A DNA stretch of 64,000 nt from Paludibacterium purpuratum (GCF_004363805.1 NZ_SNZP01000005.1:93721-157720); one strand, 5' to 3'; counted from the stretch's first letter, positions 39,725 through 53,700 are shown. The notes: generated by a model from the sequence alone, not told the origin. Translations and numbers: made by a program.

Positions 39725-40264
39725 TTAACCCTTGAACGGGAATTTGAAAGCTGCCAGCAGTGCGCGGGCCTCTTCGTCAGTCTTCGCCGTAGTGGTAATG
39801 GTGATGTTCATACCGCGCAAAGCATCAATCTTGTCGTACTCGATTTCCGGGAAGATGATTTGCTCGCGCACGCCCATGTTGAAGTTGCCGCGGCCGTCGA
39901 AAGACTTGGCGGAAACACCACGGAAGTCGCGTACGCGCGGCAGCGCGATGGTAACCAGGCGGTCGAAGAATTCGTACATCCGTTCGCGGCGCAGGGTCAC
40001 CTTGCAGCCGATCGGATAGTGATCACGGATCTTGAAGCCTGCGATCGATTTGCGGGCGGTAGTCACGACCGGCTTTTGACCGGACAGCTTTTCCATATCG
40101 CCCACGGCATGTTCCATGACCTTTTTATCAGCCACAGCTTCGCCGACACCCATGTTCAGGGTGATCTTTTCGATGCGCGGAACTTCCATCACCGACTTGT
40201 AACCGAACTGTTTCATCAAGTCCGGCACAACAGTGTCTTTGTAGAAATCGTAGAGACGTGCCAT
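39725..40264 (-). CDS. rplE: 50S ribosomal protein L5 (179 aa)
   Basis: 5S rRNA binding protein of the central protuberance. [36 protein letters not shown] and [15 protein letters not shown] are conserved. Normal length, 9 bp after rplX. Confidence 0.98.
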   Translation of the reverse strand: MARLYDFYKDTVVPDLMKQFGYKSVMEVPRIEKITLNMGVGEAVADKKVMEHAVGDMEKLSGQKPVVTTARKSIAGFKIRDHYPIGCKVTLRRERMYEFFDRLVTIALPRVRDFRGVSAKSFDGRGNFNMGVREQIIFPEIEYDKIDALRGMNITITTTAKTDEEARALLAAFKFPFKG

Positions 40265-40273
40265 GTTGACTCC

Positions 40274-40588
40274 TTACGCCCCGATGACTTCGCCGGAAGA
40301 CTTGAACACGCGCACCTTGCGGCCGTCTTCAAGAACCTTGAAGCCCACGCGGTCAGCCTTTTGGCTAGCCGGATTGAAAATAGCCACGTTGGACACGGCG
40401 ATCGGCATGGTCTTTTCGACGACACCGCCGGCGATCCCACGGATCGGGTTCGGCTTTTGATGCTTCTTGGCAACGTTCACGCCTTCAACGACGAGCTTTT
40501 CGTCCAGGACGCGCAACACGGTACCACGCTTGCCTTTGTCTTTGCCGGTGATTACTACGACTTCATCACCCTTGCGAATTTTGCGCAT
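40274..40588 (-). CDS. rplX: 50S ribosomal protein L24 (104 aa)
   Basis: Assembly-initiator protein. KOW motif at the N-terminus ([19 protein letters not shown]) and the [11 protein letters not shown] segment. 9 bp after rplN. Confidence 0.98.
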   Translation of the reverse strand: MRKIRKGDEVVVITGKDKGKRGTVLRVLDEKLVVEGVNVAKKHQKPNPIRGIAGGVVEKTMPIAVSNVAIFNPASQKADRVGFKVLEDGRKVRVFKSSGEVIGA

Positions 40589-40597
40589 GTGTTCTCC

Positions 40598-40966
40598 TTA
40601 CAGCACTTCAGGAGCCAGCGAAACGATCTTCATAAAGCGTTCGGTACGCAGTTCACGCGTTACCGGCCCGAAGATGCGAGTGCCGATCGGCTCAAGCTTG
40701 GTGTTGAGCAACACAGCCGCATTGCCGTCGAATTTGATCAACGAGCCATCCTGGCGACGCACACCCTTGGCAGTACGTACTACAACAGCGTTGTATACGT
40801 CGCCTTTCTTGACGCGTCCGCGCGGAGCGGCATCCTTGATGCTCACCTTGATGATGTCGCCAACAGCTGCATAGCGACGCTTGGAGCCGCCCAGCACCTT
40901 AATGCACATAACGGAACGCGCACCGGTGTTGTCTGCGACCTCAAGAATGGTCTGCATTTGGATCAT
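40598..40966 (-). CDS. rplN: 50S ribosomal protein L14 (122 aa)
   Basis: Inter-subunit protein, first gene of the spc operon. [20 protein letters not shown] start and the [13 protein letters not shown] segment are invariant. A 214-bp gap with two hairpins separates it from rpsQ, so it begins a separate transcription unit. Confidence 0.98.
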   Translation of the reverse strand: MIQMQTILEVADNTGARSVMCIKVLGGSKRRYAAVGDIIKVSIKDAAPRGRVKKGDVYNAVVVRTAKGVRRQDGSLIKFDGNAAVLLNTKLEPIGTRIFGPVTRELRTERFMKIVSLAPEVL

Positions 40967-41057
40967 TGTATGATTACCTTTCTATCCAACTTATCCCGTC
41001 ACTTTCACCTATGGTTACGCAAGCGGGGATATACCCCATTTACGACCACAGACGAAA

Positions 41058-41138
41058 CGCCGCAGATAACTCTGCGGCGTATCAAACGGCCAGTTTTGGA
41101 CCCCGTAAGGGCAGAGTCCTGCCAAAACGGTGGCAGGA
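41058..41138 (-). terminator. Tandem hairpins between rpsQ and rplN
   Basis: Two stem-loops follow the rpsQ stop: TCCTGCCA / TGGCAGGA (41117-41138) and the stronger CGCCGCAGA / TCTGCGGCG with loop TAAC (41058-41079), which is followed on the minus strand by TTTCGT. They probably end or attenuate the upstream ribosomal unit. A palindromic GGGGTATATCCCC at 41025-41037 could hold a -10 of the spc promoter, but its -35 is weak. Confidence 0.6.
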
Positions 41139-41180
41139 AAACGGCCATTATACAGAGGGGCGAACCCCTCTGCAAGCTTT

Positions 41181-41444
41181 TTACACTTGACGAGACTTCT
41201 CGACCAGTGCAGTTACCACCCACGACTTGGTCTTCGAGAGCGGGCGGGATTCGCTGATGATTACAACATCACCTGCCTTGTACTCGTTGTTTTCGTCGTG
41301 TGCATGGAACTTGTTGGAACGACGAACAATTTTGCCGTAGATCGGGTGCTTAACTTTGCGCTCGACCAGAACGGTTACGGTCTTGTCCATCTTGTCGCTG
41401 ACCACCTTGCCGGTCAGCGTACGTACCACTTTGGTTTCGCTCAT
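41181..41444 (-). CDS. rpsQ: 30S ribosomal protein S17 (87 aa)
   Basis: OB-fold 16S rRNA binder. [21 protein letters not shown] and [19 protein letters not shown] are diagnostic. Last gene of the rplC-rpsQ unit; one base separates it from rpmC. Confidence 0.98.
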   Translation of the reverse strand: MSETKVVRTLTGKVVSDKMDKTVTVLVERKVKHPIYGKIVRRSNKFHAHDENNEYKAGDVVIISESRPLSKTKSWVVTALVEKSRQV

Positions 41445-41445
41445 G

Positions 41446-41634
41446 TTAAGCAGCCTTCTCTTTCAGAATGGTGCGAACACGTGCAACGTCGCGACGCACT
41501 TTCTTCAGTTCACTGTTCTTGGCGAGCTGTTGGGTGGCGTGCTGCATGCGCAGCGCAAACTGGGCCTTCAGAAGGCTCAGCAGTTCGGCCTTCAGCTCGT
41601 CCACGCTTTTCGCTCTCAGTTCGGACGCTTTCAT
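41446..41634 (-). CDS. rpmC: 50S ribosomal protein L29 (62 aa)
   Basis: Exit-tunnel protein near the signal recognition particle site. [20 protein letters not shown] and [14 protein letters not shown] are conserved. ATG overlaps the rplP stop by one base (TAATG-type junction at 41634). Confidence 0.98.
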   Translation of the reverse strand: MKASELRAKSVDELKAELLSLLKAQFALRMQHATQQLAKNSELKKVRRDVARVRTILKEKAA

Positions 41635-42050
41635 TACTGACCTACCTGTCTAATTACAAACACAGTCGGGATCGGCAACTTGGCTGCGGCCAGACGGAAA
41701 GCTTCGCGAGCGAGTTCCTCGGAAACACCATCCATTTCATACAGCATCTTGCCAGGCTGAATTTCCGCAACATAGTATTCCGGGCTACCCTTACCATTAC
41801 CCATACGTACTTCAGCGGGCTTGGAGGTAATCGGCTTGTCCGGGAAAATACGGATCCAGATGCGGCCACCACGCTTGATGTGGCGGGTCATAGCGCGACG
41901 AGCAGCTTCGATCTGACGGGCAGTCAGACGTCCGCGACCCAGCGCCTTCAGACCGAAGTCGCCGAAGCTCACCTTGTTGCCACGGGTGGCAATACCGGTG
42001 TTACGACCCTTTTGCTGTTTACGGTACTTGAGTCTAGTTGGCTGCAGCAT
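41634..42050 (-). CDS. rplP: 50S ribosomal protein L16 (138 aa)
   Basis: Organises the A-site region of the large subunit. [19 protein letters not shown] start and the [23 protein letters not shown] signature region. Starts 17 bp inside the end of rpsC. Confidence 0.98.
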   Translation of the reverse strand: MLQPTRLKYRKQQKGRNTGIATRGNKVSFGDFGLKALGRGRLTARQIEAARRAMTRHIKRGGRIWIRIFPDKPITSKPAEVRMGNGKGSPEYYVAEIQPGKMLYEMDGVSEELAREAFRLAAAKLPIPTVFVIRQVGQ

Positions 42051-42738
42051 TGCGAGCGCCCTTTCTCACTTTCTTTTCGGGAGCAGCGGGAGCGGCGGCC
42101 TGTACTTGGCCCGGCTTCAGCTCACCCTTGTAGATCCACACCTTGATACCAATGATGCCGTAAGTCGTTTTGGCTTCAGAGGTAGCGTAATCAACATCAG
42201 CACGCAGGGTGTGCAGCGGAACGCGGCCTTCGCGGTACCATTCGCTACGAGCGATATCGATACCGTTCAGACGGCCCGAGCTCATGATCTTGATGCCCAG
42301 GGCGCCCATGCGCATTGCATTTTGCATGGAACGCTTCATGGCGCGACGGAACATCACGCGCTTTTCCAGCTGCGAGGCGATACCGTCGGCAATGATTTGA
42401 GCATCCAGTTCCGGCTTGCGAACTTCTTCGATGTTCACATGGACCGGTACGCCCAGACGCTTTTGCAGCTCAGCCTTCAGAACCTCGATGTCCTCGCCCT
42501 TCTTGCCGATCACGACACCCGGACGGGCGCTGTGAATGGTGATGCGAGCGGACTTCGCCGGACGTTCGATGGTCACGCGACCAACCGAAGCGTGCGCAAG
42601 GCGCTTCTTCAGGAACTCACGGACTTCGATATCTTGCTTGAGCATGCCAGGGAAATTGGCGCTGCTGGCAAACCACTTCGAAGACCAGTTTTTGGTAACG
42701 GCAAGACGGAATCCCGTCGGATGAATCTTCTGACCCAT
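42034..42738 (-). CDS. rpsC: 30S ribosomal protein S3 (234 aa)
   Basis: Head protein at the mRNA entry channel. A KH domain (about 40-110, with [15 protein letters not shown]) is followed by the C-terminal S3 domain with [20 protein letters not shown]. The Lys/Ala-rich tail overlaps rplP. Confidence 0.98.
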   Translation of the reverse strand: MGQKIHPTGFRLAVTKNWSSKWFASSANFPGMLKQDIEVREFLKKRLAHASVGRVTIERPAKSARITIHSARPGVVIGKKGEDIEVLKAELQKRLGVPVHVNIEEVRKPELDAQIIADGIASQLEKRVMFRRAMKRSMQNAMRMGALGIKIMSSGRLNGIDIARSEWYREGRVPLHTLRADVDYATSEAKTTYGIIGIKVWIYKGELKPGQVQAAAPAAPEKKVRKGARNAAAN

Positions 42739-42748
42739 TTCTTACCCC

Positions 42749-43078
42749 TTAATTGCCCACGGTCAACATGATGTGGCAAGTCTGCTTTTCGATCTTGTTG
42801 CCACGACCTTTAGCACGTGCCGTGAATCGTTTCAGGCTCGGGCCCTTGTCAACGTAGATGGTCTCCACCTTCAGGGTGTCGATATCAGCACCTTCGTTGT
42901 GCTCAGCGTTGGCGATTGCCGACTCAAGCAGCTTCTTGACCAGAACGGCACCCTTCTTGGGGCAGAAGGTCAGAATGTTCAGGGCTTCTTCCACGGACTT
43001 GCCGCGGACGAGGTCAGCCACCAGGCGGCCCTTCTGCGCCGACAGGCGAACGCTTTTCAGATATGCAGATACTCTCAT
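42749..43078 (-). CDS. rplV: 50S ribosomal protein L22 (109 aa)
   Basis: Exit-tunnel protein whose beta-hairpin narrows the tunnel; the hairpin region [20 protein letters not shown] looks unaltered at the macrolide-resistance sites. Between rpsS and rpsC. Confidence 0.98.
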   Translation of the reverse strand: MRVSAYLKSVRLSAQKGRLVADLVRGKSVEEALNILTFCPKKGAVLVKKLLESAIANAEHNEGADIDTLKVETIYVDKGPSLKRFTARAKGRGNKIEKQTCHIMLTVGN

Positions 43079-43087
43079 CGCTTCACC

Positions 43088-43366
43088 TTACTTCTTCTTC
43101 GCCTTCTTATCGGCCGCGTGGCCTTTGAAGGTACGAGTCAGCGAGAATTCGCCCAGTTTGTGGCCGACCATGTTTTCAGAAACATAGACCGGGACGTGGG
43201 TACGACCGTTGTGTACGGCGATAGTCAGACCAATGAAATCCGGCAGGATGGTCGAACGACGCGACCAAGTCTTAATCGGACGCTTGTCACTGGTCGCGCG
43301 CGCCGCATCCACCTTCTTCAGAAGGTGAAGATCAACAAACGGGCCCTTTTTTTGCGAACGTGCCAT
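43088..43366 (-). CDS. rpsS: 30S ribosomal protein S19 (92 aa)
   Basis: Head protein contacting S13. [19 protein letters not shown] start and [16 protein letters not shown] end motif. 7 bp after rplB and 9 bp before rplV. Confidence 0.98.
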   Translation of the reverse strand: MARSQKKGPFVDLHLLKKVDAARATSDKRPIKTWSRRSTILPDFIGLTIAVHNGRTHVPVYVSENMVGHKLGEFSLTRTFKGHAADKKAKKK

Positions 43367-43373
43367 ATGTCAA

Positions 43374-44207
43374 TTACCCTTTAGTGGAATAGCGACGGCG
43401 TACGATCATATTGTCGGTACGCTTGTTGCGACGGGTACGATAGCCCTTGGTCGGCGTGCCCCACGGGCTAACCGGCACACGGCCTTCGCCGGTCTTACCT
43501 TCACCACCACCATGCGGGTGATCAACCGGGTTCATCACAACGCCTCGAACGGTCGGGCGGATACCGCGCCAGCGGTTCGCACCAGCCTTACCGATCTTAC
43601 GCAGGTTGTGCTCTTCGTTACCCACTTCACCAACAGTTGCGCGGCAATCAACGTGCACCTTGCGGATTTCGCCGGAACGCAGACGCAGCTGGGCGTAAAC
43701 GCCTTCGCGAGCGAGCAGCATTGCGGAGGAACCGGCAGAACGCGCCATTTGCGCGCCACGGCCAGGCTGAAGCTCTACGCAGTGGATCGTGGTACCCACA
43801 GGGATATTGCGGATCGGCAGCGCGTTACCGGCCTTGATCGGGGCTTCCGCGCCCGACAGCAGCTCGGCACCCACCTTCACGCCACGCGGCGCGATGATGT
43901 AGCGGCGTTCGCCATCGACATAGCACAACAGGGCGATATGCGCGGTGCGGTTCGGATCGTATTCGATACGTTCCACCTTGGCCGGGATACCGTCCTTATT
44001 GCGACGGAAGTCGACAATACGGTAGTGTTGCTTATGACCACCGCCCTTATGACGGGTGGTGATGTGGCCGTTGTTGTTACGACCGCCAGTCGAGTTCTTC
44101 TTCTCGACAAGCTTCGCCAACGGAGCGCCCTTGTGCAGGTCAGGATGAACCACCTTGACGACTGCGCGGCGGCCTGCCGAAGTCGGTTTTACTTTTTGGA
44201 TAGGCAT
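43374..44207 (-). CDS. rplB: 50S ribosomal protein L2 (277 aa)
   Basis: Conserved protein near the peptidyl transferase centre. [19 protein letters not shown] start, the [19 protein letters not shown] loop with the essential His, and the basic C-terminus. 11 bp after rplW. Confidence 0.98.
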   Translation of the reverse strand: MPIQKVKPTSAGRRAVVKVVHPDLHKGAPLAKLVEKKNSTGGRNNNGHITTRHKGGGHKQHYRIVDFRRNKDGIPAKVERIEYDPNRTAHIALLCYVDGERRYIIAPRGVKVGAELLSGAEAPIKAGNALPIRNIPVGTTIHCVELQPGRGAQMARSAGSSAMLLAREGVYAQLRLRSGEIRKVHVDCRATVGEVGNEEHNLRKIGKAGANRWRGIRPTVRGVVMNPVDHPHGGGEGKTGEGRVPVSPWGTPTKGYRTRRNKRTDNMIVRRRYSTKG

Positions 44208-44218
44208 GCTCTATCTCC

Positions 44219-44521
44219 TTACTCAGCGGCTGCGCCGGTCAGATCAAGTTCCTGACCTTGCACGAGGCTAACGTAAGCCTTTTTCCAGTCCTTGCGACGA
44301 CCGCTCATGCGGCCAAAGCGCTTGACTTTGCCCTTGACATTCACGGTGGACACACCCTCGACCTTGACATTGAACAGCAGTTCAACGGCAGCCTTGATTT
44401 CAGGCTTGGTCGCGTCGCCAGCAACGCGGAATACCACTTGCTGGTTTTTCTCGGACACCATGGTGCTCTTTTCAGAAACAACCGGAGCAAGAATGACTTG
44501 CATCAGACGTTCTTGATTCAT
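44219..44521 (-). CDS. rplW: 50S ribosomal protein L23 (100 aa)
   Basis: Tunnel-exit protein and docking site for trigger factor and [22 protein letters not shown] start. The ATG at 44521 overlaps the rplD stop as ATGA and has GAGGAG 8 bases before it, so it is preferred to ATG at 44527. Confidence 0.97.
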   Translation of the reverse strand: MNQERLMQVILAPVVSEKSTMVSEKNQQVVFRVAGDATKPEIKAAVELLFNVKVEGVSTVNVKGKVKRFGRMSGRRKDWKKAYVSLVQGQELDLTGAAAE

Positions 44522-45138
44522 GCCCATTGCTCCTCAAGTTGCTTCACGGCGTCACGGGTGACCACGATCTTCTTGAAGCGCAGCAGGCTGTACGGGTCAG
44601 CTTGTTGAGCCTCGATCACCAGCACGTTCGGCAGGTTACGGGACGAGAGATAGAGGTTTTCGTCGAGTTCCTTGGTGATGAACAGGGCGTGTTCCAGGCC
44701 CATGGACTTCACCTTGCCAACGAATTCCTTCGTCTTCGGCGATTCGACAGTCAGGCTATCAACCACGATCAGACGCTCATCGCGCACCAGCTGCGACAAA
44801 ATCGCGGCCATACCGGCGCGGAACATCTTGCGGTTAACCTTCTGGCTGAAGTTTTCATCCGGCTTGTTCGGGAAAGCACGACCACCACCACGCCACAGCG
44901 GGGAGGAGGACATACCGGAACGAGCACGACCGGTACCCTTCTGGCGCCACGGTTTCTTGGTGGAATGCTTAACTTCGGCACGGGTCAGCTGCGCGCGGTT
45001 TGCGCTACGAGCATTAGCCAGGAACGCAGTAACGACCTGGTGAACCAGTGCTTCGTTGTATTCACGACCGAACAGGGACTCGGAAGCTTGCAGGCTGTCT
45101 TGAGCCTGACCTTGGGTATTGATTACTTTCAATTCCAT
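44518..45138 (-). CDS. rplD: 50S ribosomal protein L4 (206 aa)
   Basis: Tunnel protein and, in E. coli, autoregulator of the S10 operon. [20 protein letters not shown] start, the loop [24 protein letters not shown] residues at the constriction. Two adjacent ATG codons exist; 45138 matches the family, 45141 overlaps the rplC stop as ATGA. Confidence 0.97.
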   Translation of the reverse strand: MELKVINTQGQAQDSLQASESLFGREYNEALVHQVVTAFLANARSANRAQLTRAEVKHSTKKPWRQKGTGRARSGMSSSPLWRGGGRAFPNKPDENFSQKVNRKMFRAGMAAILSQLVRDERLIVVDSLTVESPKTKEFVGKVKSMGLEHALFITKELDENLYLSSRNLPNVLVIEAQQADPYSLLRFKKIVVTRDAVKQLEEQWA

Positions 45139-45782
45139 CATGCACCCGCCTTCACGCTAGGACGTACGACCACGTCGCCGTTCTTGGCGCCGGGCACTGC
45201 GCCCTTGACCAGCAGCAGCTGACGCTCTACGTCAATACGAACGATCTCCAGGCACTGCATGGTGCTCTTGGTGTTGCCGTATTGACCAGCCATGCGCTTA
45301 CCCGGCAATACGCGGCCCGGGTCTTGAGCCTGACCGATGGAACCCGGCGAGTTGTGCGAGCGCGAGTTACCATGGGAAGCACGGTTCGAGGAGAAGTTGT
45401 GGCGCTTGATGGCACCAGAGAAGCCCTTACCCTTCGATGTACCGGTTACGTCAACCAGTTGACCTTCGGCGAAGATCTCGACGGTAATGGAATCCCCAGC
45501 CTTATAGCCAGCCAGCTGTTCAGCGGTCAGCGCGAATTCACCAATACCACGACCGGCTTCTACGCCTGCCTTAGCAAAGTGACCAGCGGCTGCCTTGTTC
45601 ACGCGGTTAGCGCGACGTTCGCCGAAAGTGACTTGAACGGCGTTGTAGCCGTCCACTTCGGGGGTTTTGATTTGCGTGACGCGATTAGCGGACATGTCCA
45701 GCACAGTTACCGGGATGGAAGCACCATCTTCGGCAAAAATGCGGGTCATGCCGACTTTGCGACCGACAAGACCTAAACTCAT
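45138..45782 (-). CDS. rplC: 50S ribosomal protein L3 (214 aa)
   Basis: Early-assembly protein close to the peptidyl transferase centre. [20 protein letters not shown] start and the [20 protein letters not shown] loop. First gene after a 143-bp gap that holds two hairpins, so probably the first gene of the unit rplC to rpsQ. Confidence 0.98.
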   Translation of the reverse strand: MSLGLVGRKVGMTRIFAEDGASIPVTVLDMSANRVTQIKTPEVDGYNAVQVTFGERRANRVNKAAAGHFAKAGVEAGRGIGEFALTAEQLAGYKAGDSITVEIFAEGQLVDVTGTSKGKGFSGAIKRHNFSSNRASHGNSRSHNSPGSIGQAQDPGRVLPGKRMAGQYGNTKSTMQCLEIVRIDVERQLLLVKGAVPGAKNGDVVVRPSVKAGA

Positions 45783-45833
45783 GTTTATTTCCTTTTGCAG
45801 GGCCGATTACGATTGACCGGCTTACAAAAACAA

Positions 45834-45864
45834 TAGCGGACTCGCCAAAATGACGAGTCCGCTA
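45834..45864 (-). terminator. Hairpin A between rpsJ and rplC
   Basis: Eleven-base arms TAGCGGACTCG and CGAGTCCGCTA, followed on the minus strand by TTGTTTTTG. Terminator or attenuator. A -10-like TATAGT (45864-45869) sits at its edge, so a new transcript could also begin here. Confidence 0.6.
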
Positions 45865-45874
45865 CTATATCACC

Positions 45875-45912
45875 AAAAAATCAAGCACCGCAAGCACTTA
45901 GCGTGCTTGCGG
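45875..45912 (-). terminator. Hairpin B after rpsJ
   Basis: Ten-base arms CCGCAAGCAC and GTGCTTGCGG (45888-45912), with TTTTTT on the minus strand 7 bases later (45875-45880). Lies 13 bp after the rpsJ stop and probably closes the str operon. Confidence 0.65.
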
Positions 45913-45925
45913 CCATGATTTTCAA

Positions 45926-46237
45926 TTACTGCAGCTTGATTTCCACATCCACACCGGCCGGCAGATCGAGCTTCATCAACGCGTCGACAGTCTTGTCGGT
46001 CGGGTCGATGATGTCCATCAGGCGCAGGTGCGTACGGATTTCCAGCTGGTCGCGCGACGTCTTGTTGACGTGCGGGGAACGCAGCACGTTGAAGCGCTCG
46101 ATCTTGGTCGGCAGCGGAACCGGGCCCTTGACGACAGCACCGGTACGCTTAGCGGTTTCAACGATTTCTTCAGCCGAACGGTCGATCAGGTTGTAATCGA
46201 AAGCTTTCAGGCGGATACGGATCTTTTGGCTCTGCAT
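45926..46237 (-). CDS. rpsJ: 30S ribosomal protein S10 (103 aa)
   Basis: Head protein and NusB partner in antitermination. [20 protein letters not shown] start and [21 protein letters not shown]. It follows tufA by 14 bp and is separated from rplC by 143 bp, so it belongs to the str operon here and not to the S10 operon. Confidence 0.98.
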   Translation of the reverse strand: MQSQKIRIRLKAFDYNLIDRSAEEIVETAKRTGAVVKGPVPLPTKIERFNVLRSPHVNKTSRDQLEIRTHLRLMDIIDPTDKTVDALMKLDLPAGVDVEIKLQ

Positions 46238-46251
46238 GATAGCTTCCTGGT

Positions 46252-47442
46252 TTACTTGATGATCTTGGCGACAACACCGGCGCCGACGGTACGGCCGCCT
46301 TCGCGAATCGCGAAGCGCAGACCTTCTTCCATGGCGATCGGAGCGATCAGCGCGACGGTGATGCTGACGTTGTCGCCAGGCATAACCATTTCCACGCCTT
46401 CAGCCAGCGTTACGGCACCGGTCACGTCCGTAGTACGGAAGTAGAACTGCGGGCGGTAGTTAGCGAAGAACGGGGTGTGACGACCACCTTCTTCCTTCGA
46501 CAGCACGTAAACTTCGGCGGTGAAGTCGGTGTGCGGGGTGATGCTGCCCGGCTTAGCCAGGACTTGACCACGTTCCACTTCTTCACGCTTGGTGCCGCGC
46601 AGCAGCACGCCGACGTTGTCGCCTGCTTGACCTTGATCCAGCAGCTTGCGGAACATTTCCACGCCGGTGCAGGTGGTCTTGGCAGTCGGCTTGATACCGA
46701 CGATTTCGATTTCTTCACCGACCTTGACCACGCCGCGCTCTACACGACCGGTCACAACGGTACCGCGACCCGAGATCGAGAACACGTCTTCGATCGGCAG
46801 CAGGAACGGCTTGTCGATGGCACGTTCCGGCGTCGGGATGTAGCTGTCCAGCGCTTCGGCCAGACGGAAGATCGACGGTTCGCCGATTTCGGACTGGTCG
46901 CCTTCCAGCGCCTTCAGAGCCGAGCCCTTGACGATCGGCAGATCGTCGCCCGGGAAGTCGTAGGAAGACAGCAGATCGCGCACTTCCATTTCAACCAGTT
47001 CCAGCAGCTCTTCGTCGTCTACCATGTCGCACTTGTTCAGGTAAACGATGATGTACGGTACACCCACCTGGCGAGCCAGCAGGATGTGTTCGCGGGTTTG
47101 CGGCATCGGACCGTCAGCGGCCGAGCAAACCAGGATCGCGCCGTCCATCTGGGCAGCACCGGTAATCATGTTCTTCACGTAGTCGGCGTGGCCCGGGCAA
47201 TCTACGTGTGCGTAGTGGCGGGTTTCGGTCTCGTATTCTACGTGAGCGGTGTTGATGGTAATACCACGTGCCTTTTCTTCCGGCGCGCTGTCGATTTGAT
47301 CGTAGCCCTTAGCTTCACCGCCGAACTTCTTCGACAGAATGGTGGTGATCGCAGCGGTCAGGGTGGTCTTGCCATGGTCAACGTGACCGATGGTGCCGAC
47401 GTTTACGTGCGGTTTGGTCCGCTCGAACTTTTCTTTTGCCAT
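46252..47442 (-). CDS. tufA: Elongation factor Tu, copy A (396 aa)
   Basis: GTPase that brings aminoacyl-tRNA to the ribosome. G1 motif GHVDHGKT (about 19-26), G3 DCPGHADY, G4 NKCDMVDD, G5 GSALKAL, followed by two beta-barrel domains. Full length. Nearly identical to the second copy at 62828-64000; the penultimate residue is Ile here and Val there. Part of rpsL-rpsG-fusA-tufA-rpsJ. Confidence 0.99.
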   Translation of the reverse strand: MAKEKFERTKPHVNVGTIGHVDHGKTTLTAAITTILSKKFGGEAKGYDQIDSAPEEKARGITINTAHVEYETETRHYAHVDCPGHADYVKNMITGAAQMDGAILVCSAADGPMPQTREHILLARQVGVPYIIVYLNKCDMVDDEELLELVEMEVRDLLSSYDFPGDDLPIVKGSALKALEGDQSEIGEPSIFRLAEALDSYIPTPERAIDKPFLLPIEDVFSISGRGTVVTGRVERGVVKVGEEIEIVGIKPTAKTTCTGVEMFRKLLDQGQAGDNVGVLLRGTKREEVERGQVLAKPGSITPHTDFTAEVYVLSKEEGGRHTPFFANYRPQFYFRTTDVTGAVTLAEGVEMVMPGDNVSITVALIAPIAMEEGLRFAIREGGRTVGAGVVAKIIK

Positions 47443-47507
47443 TTTGCAAAATCCTTAAATAAAGAACAGTAGATCAGGACGGGGCCAAAGCCCCGCCACA
47501 GCGCGCA

Positions 47508-49607
<2,100 letters not shown>

Positions 49608-49633
49608 GGCTTATGCCTTATCGGTTAGTTGAA

Positions 49634-50104
49634 TTAGAAGCGGAAATGCGAGAAGGCCTTGTTGGCTTCTGCCATACGGTGAACTTCTTCACGCTTCTTC
49701 ATTGCGCCGCCACGGCCTTCGGCCGCGTCGATCAGCTCGCCGGCAAGGCGCAGATCCATGGACTTCTCGCCGCGCTTACGAGCGGCGTCTCGCAGCCAGC
49801 GCATAGCCAGCGCCATGCGACGGGACGGACGTACTTCAACAGGAACTTGATAGTTAGCACCACCAACGCGGCGGCTCTTTACTTCTACGACCGGCTTGGC
49901 GTTCGAGATCGCGGTGTTGAACACTTCGATCGGATTCTTGCCGGTCTTCTTTTCGATCTGATCCAGCGCACCGTAGATGATGCGTTCTGCAACAGACTTC
50001 TTGCCGTCGATCATGACGACGTTCATGAATTTGGACAGATCCTGGCTGCCGAACTTCGGATCCGGCAGGATCTCGCGCTTGGGGACTTCTCTGCGTCTTG
50101 GCAT
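49634..50104 (-). CDS. rpsG: 30S ribosomal protein S7 (156 aa)
   Basis: Head assembly initiator and, in E. coli, autoregulator of the str operon. [20 protein letters not shown] start and [20 protein letters not shown]. 26 bp before fusA. Confidence 0.98.
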   Translation of the reverse strand: MPRRREVPKREILPDPKFGSQDLSKFMNVVMIDGKKSVAERIIYGALDQIEKKTGKNPIEVFNTAISNAKPVVEVKSRRVGGANYQVPVEVRPSRRMALAMRWLRDAARKRGEKSMDLRLAGELIDAAEGRGGAMKKREEVHRMAEANKAFSHFRF

Positions 50105-50211
50105 TTCGATTCCTTCAATCTATTCAGTTGAGCTCTATGCTCATGGCGCCCATGTTGGAGCGGCCACTTACTCGACGACACAAGGCCGCCGTTTCAGTTG
50201 CACCGAACGTC

Positions 50212-50583
50212 TTACTTAGGACGCTTGGCACCGTACTTGGAGCGGGACTGCTTACGATCCTTGACGCCAGCGGTATCCAGCGAGCCACGGACGGTGTGAT
50301 AACGCACACCCGGCAAGTCCTTTACACGACCGCCGCGAATCAGAACCACGGAGTGCTCTTGCAGGTTGTGGCCTTCACCGCCGATATACGAAATGACTTC
50401 GAAACCGTTGGTCAGACGTACCTTGCACACTTTACGCAGTGCCGAGTTAGGCTTCTTCGGGGTGGTGGTGTACACGCGGGTGCACACGCCGCGCTTCTGC
50501 GGGCAGGCCTCCAGTGCAGGCACCTTGCTCTTCGCCGTGAGGGCGAGACGGCCCTTGCGGACCAGTTGGTTGATGGTTGGCAT
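50212..50583 (-). CDS. rpsL: 30S ribosomal protein S12 (123 aa)
   Basis: Decoding-centre protein. [20 protein letters not shown] start and the [13 protein letters not shown] and [14 protein letters not shown] segments; the lysines linked to streptomycin sensitivity are present, so no resistance substitution is seen. First gene of the str operon. Confidence 0.98.
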   Translation of the reverse strand: MPTINQLVRKGRLALTAKSKVPALEACPQKRGVCTRVYTTTPKKPNSALRKVCKVRLTNGFEVISYIGGEGHNLQEHSVVLIRGGRVKDLPGVRYHTVRGSLDTAGVKDRKQSRSKYGAKRPK

Positions 50584-50642
50584 TACTCTCAGTTCCTAGT
50601 TGAGTCCACACAACGGCAACACGCCGCCATGAAAGAGGGTGG

Positions 50643-50672
50643 ATTATATTTTAGTCAATAAGCCACCGTCAA
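50643..50672 (-). promoter_or_regulatory. Strong sigma70-type promoter of the str operon
   Basis: On the minus strand, -35 TTGACG (50667-50672), 18-bp spacer, and a perfect -10 TATAAT (50643-50648). Transcription would start near 50636, about 53 nt before rpsL. Confidence 0.82.
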
Positions 50673-50673
50673 T

Positions 50674-50719
50674 GGAAAACACGCTGCCATTCAACGGTTT
50701 AGCGTTGAAGGGGCAGCGT
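50674..50719 (-). terminator. Intrinsic terminator of the rpoBC operon
   Basis: Long hairpin: ACGCTGCC and TTCAACG arms (50681-50696) pair with CGTTGAA and GGCAGCGT (50703-50719), with one small internal bulge and loop GTTTAG, then GTTTTCC on the minus strand. A smaller A/T-rich stem-loop overlaps the rpoC stop (50729-50748). Confidence 0.85.
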
Positions 50720-50747
50720 TGTTTTCATAAAGCCACAAAAACGGCTT

Positions 50748-53700
50748 TTATTCGTTGCTTTCCAGGCTGGTTTGCGGCGTTTCCAGCGACATCGCCTCGA
50801 CAAACATACTTTGCGAATCCGGGTCGCGACGACGATTGCGATGGTAAGCCAGACCGGTACCGGCCGGGATCAGTCGGCCAACGATCACGTTTTCCTTCAA
50901 GCCGCGCAGATCGTCCTTCTTGCCCATGATCGCCGCTTCGGTCAGCACGCGCGTGGTTTCCTGGAAGGAAGCCGCCGAGATGAACGAGTCGGTGGACAGC
51001 GAGGCCTTGGTAATACCCAGCAACACGTTTTCGTACTGTGCCGCTTCCTTGGTTTCCGCCGCCATGCGATCGTTGGTCTCCAGCACGTCGGCGCGCTCGA
51101 CCTGTTCGCCCTGGATGAAGTCGGTGCCGCCGGCATCGGTGATGATCACGCGACGCAGCATCTGGCGAATGATCACCTCGATGTGCTTGTCGTTAATCTT
51201 CACACCTTGCAAGCGATACACTTCCTGCACTTCCTGAACGATGTAGCGGGCCAGCGCCTCGATACCCTGCAGACGCAGGATGTCGTGCGGGTCCACTGCG
51301 CCGTCGACGATCAATTCGCCGCGATTGACCACCTGACCGTCGTGGACCAGCACGTGCTTGTCCTTCGGAATCAGGTTTTCGAAGGTATTGCCTTCGAGGT
51401 CGGTGATGATCAGACGCTGCTTGCCCTTGGTGTCCTTACCGAACGAGACGGTACCGGTCACTTCGGCCAGCATGCCGGCATCCTTCGGCGAGCGAGCTTC
51501 GAACAGCTCGGCCACACGCGGCAGACCACCGGTAATATCGCGGGTCTTGGTGGTTTCTTGCGGAATACGCGCTAGAACCTCGCCCTTACCCACTTCCTGA
51601 CCGTCCTTAACGGTGATGATGGCACCGACTTGGAAGGTGATGGACACCGAAGCATCGGAACCGGCCAGCTTCACTTCGTGGCCAGATTCGTCGAGCAGCT
51701 TCACCAACGGACGCAGCAGCTTGGATTGCGAGCCGGCGCGACGTTTCGGGTCGATGACCACCAAGGTCGACAGACCGGTCACTTCGTCCACCTGCTTGGC
51801 GACGGTCGTACCCTCTTCCACGTTCTCGAACTTCACGCGACCAGCATACTCGGTGATGATCGGGCGGGTGTGCGGATCCCAGGTCGCCAATACGTGGCCA
51901 GCCTTCAGCACCAGACCATCGGTCACCAGCAGCGTGGCACCGTACGGTACTTTGTGACGTTCGCGCTCGCGACCGATATCGTCGTGGATCACCACTTCGC
52001 CCGAGCGGGTGATCACGATCAGCTCGCCCTTGGTGTTGGTGACGTAACGCATCTGACTGGAGAAGCGCACGGTACCGTTCGACTTGGCTTCCACTTGGCT
52101 TGCCGCGGCGTTACGCGAGGCGGCACCACCGATGTGGAAGGTACGCATGGTCAGCTGGGTACCCGGTTCGCCGATGGACTGGGCGGCAATCACACCGACG
52201 GCTTCGCCGGCGTTGACTTCCTTACCACGGCCCAGATCGCGGCCATAGCACTTGGCGCACAGACCGTAACGGGTGTCGCAAGTGATCGGGGTGCGAACCT
52301 TGACTTCATCGATGCCCAGATTGTCGATCATGTCGACCAGGTGCTCGTCCAGCAGGGAGCCCGCTTCGATGACGGTTTCGCCACTCGACGGATCGACGAT
52401 GTCGACCGCGGCCACGCGGCCGAGAATCCGGTCGCGCAACGCTTCGATCACGTCGCCGCCCTGCAGCACGGCCTTCATCGTGAAGCCGTTGGTCGTACCG
52501 CAATCGTCCTCGATCACCACCAGATCCTGGGTCACGTCGACCAGACGACGGGTCAGGTAACCAGAGTTTGCAGTCTTCAACGCGGTATCCGCCAGACCCT
52601 TACGTGCACCGTGGGTCGAGATGAAGTACTGCAATACCGTCAGACCTTCGCGGAAGTTCGAGGTAATCGGCGTCTCGATAATCGAGCCGTCCGGCTTGGC
52701 CATCAGGCCCCGCATACCGGCCAGCTGCTTGATCTGAGCCACAGAACCCCGGGCGCCGGAGTCGGCCATCATATAGATGGAGTTGAACGATTCCTGATCG
52801 ACTTCCTTGCCGTCGCGGTCGAGAACCTTCTGCTTGGACAGCTCGTCCATCATCGCCTTGGCGACCTTGTCGCCAGTGCGGCCCCAGATATCGACCACCT
52901 TGTTGTAGCGCTCGCCCTGGGTCACCAGACCTTGGCGATACTGCTCTTCGATTTCCTTGACTTCCTTGTGCGCCTCGGCCAGCAGTTCCGGCTTCTTGGT
53001 CGGCACCAGCATGTCGTCGACACAGATCGAAATGCCGCCACGGGTCGAGAAGGCGAAACCGGTGTACATCAGTTGATCGGCGAAGATCACCGTGTCGCGA
53101 ATACCGCAGCGACGGAACGACGCGTTGATCAGCTTGGAGATTTCCTTCTTCTTCAACGCCTTGTTGATGTGTTCGAAGCCCAGGCCCTTCGGCAGGATAT
53201 CGGACAACAGCGCGCGACCGACGGTGGTCTCGTAGCGCTTGATCACCGGCTGGAATTCGCCCTGCTCGTCCTTCTCCCATTCCTTCAGGCGGACAGTGAT
53301 GCGGGTGGCCAATTCCACTTGGCGGGTTTCGTAGGCGCGGTGCACTTCCTGGGTGTCGGCAAATACCATGCCTTCGCCCTTGCCGTTCACCTTGTCGCGG
53401 GTCATGTAGTACAGACCCAAGACAATATCCTGCGACGGAACGATGATCGGCTCGCCGTTCGCCGGCGACAGCACGTTGTTGGTCGCCAGCATCAGGGTGC
53501 GGGCTTCCATCTGCGCTTCGAGCGACAGCGGCACGTGAACGGCCATTTGGTCACCGTCGAAGTCGGCGTTGAATGCCGCGCAAACCAGCGGATGCAGCTG
53601 GATCGCCTTACCTTCGATCAGTACCGGCTCGAACGCCTGGATACCCAGACGGTGCAGAGTCGGGGCACGGTTGAGCAGGACCGGATGTTCGCGGATCACG

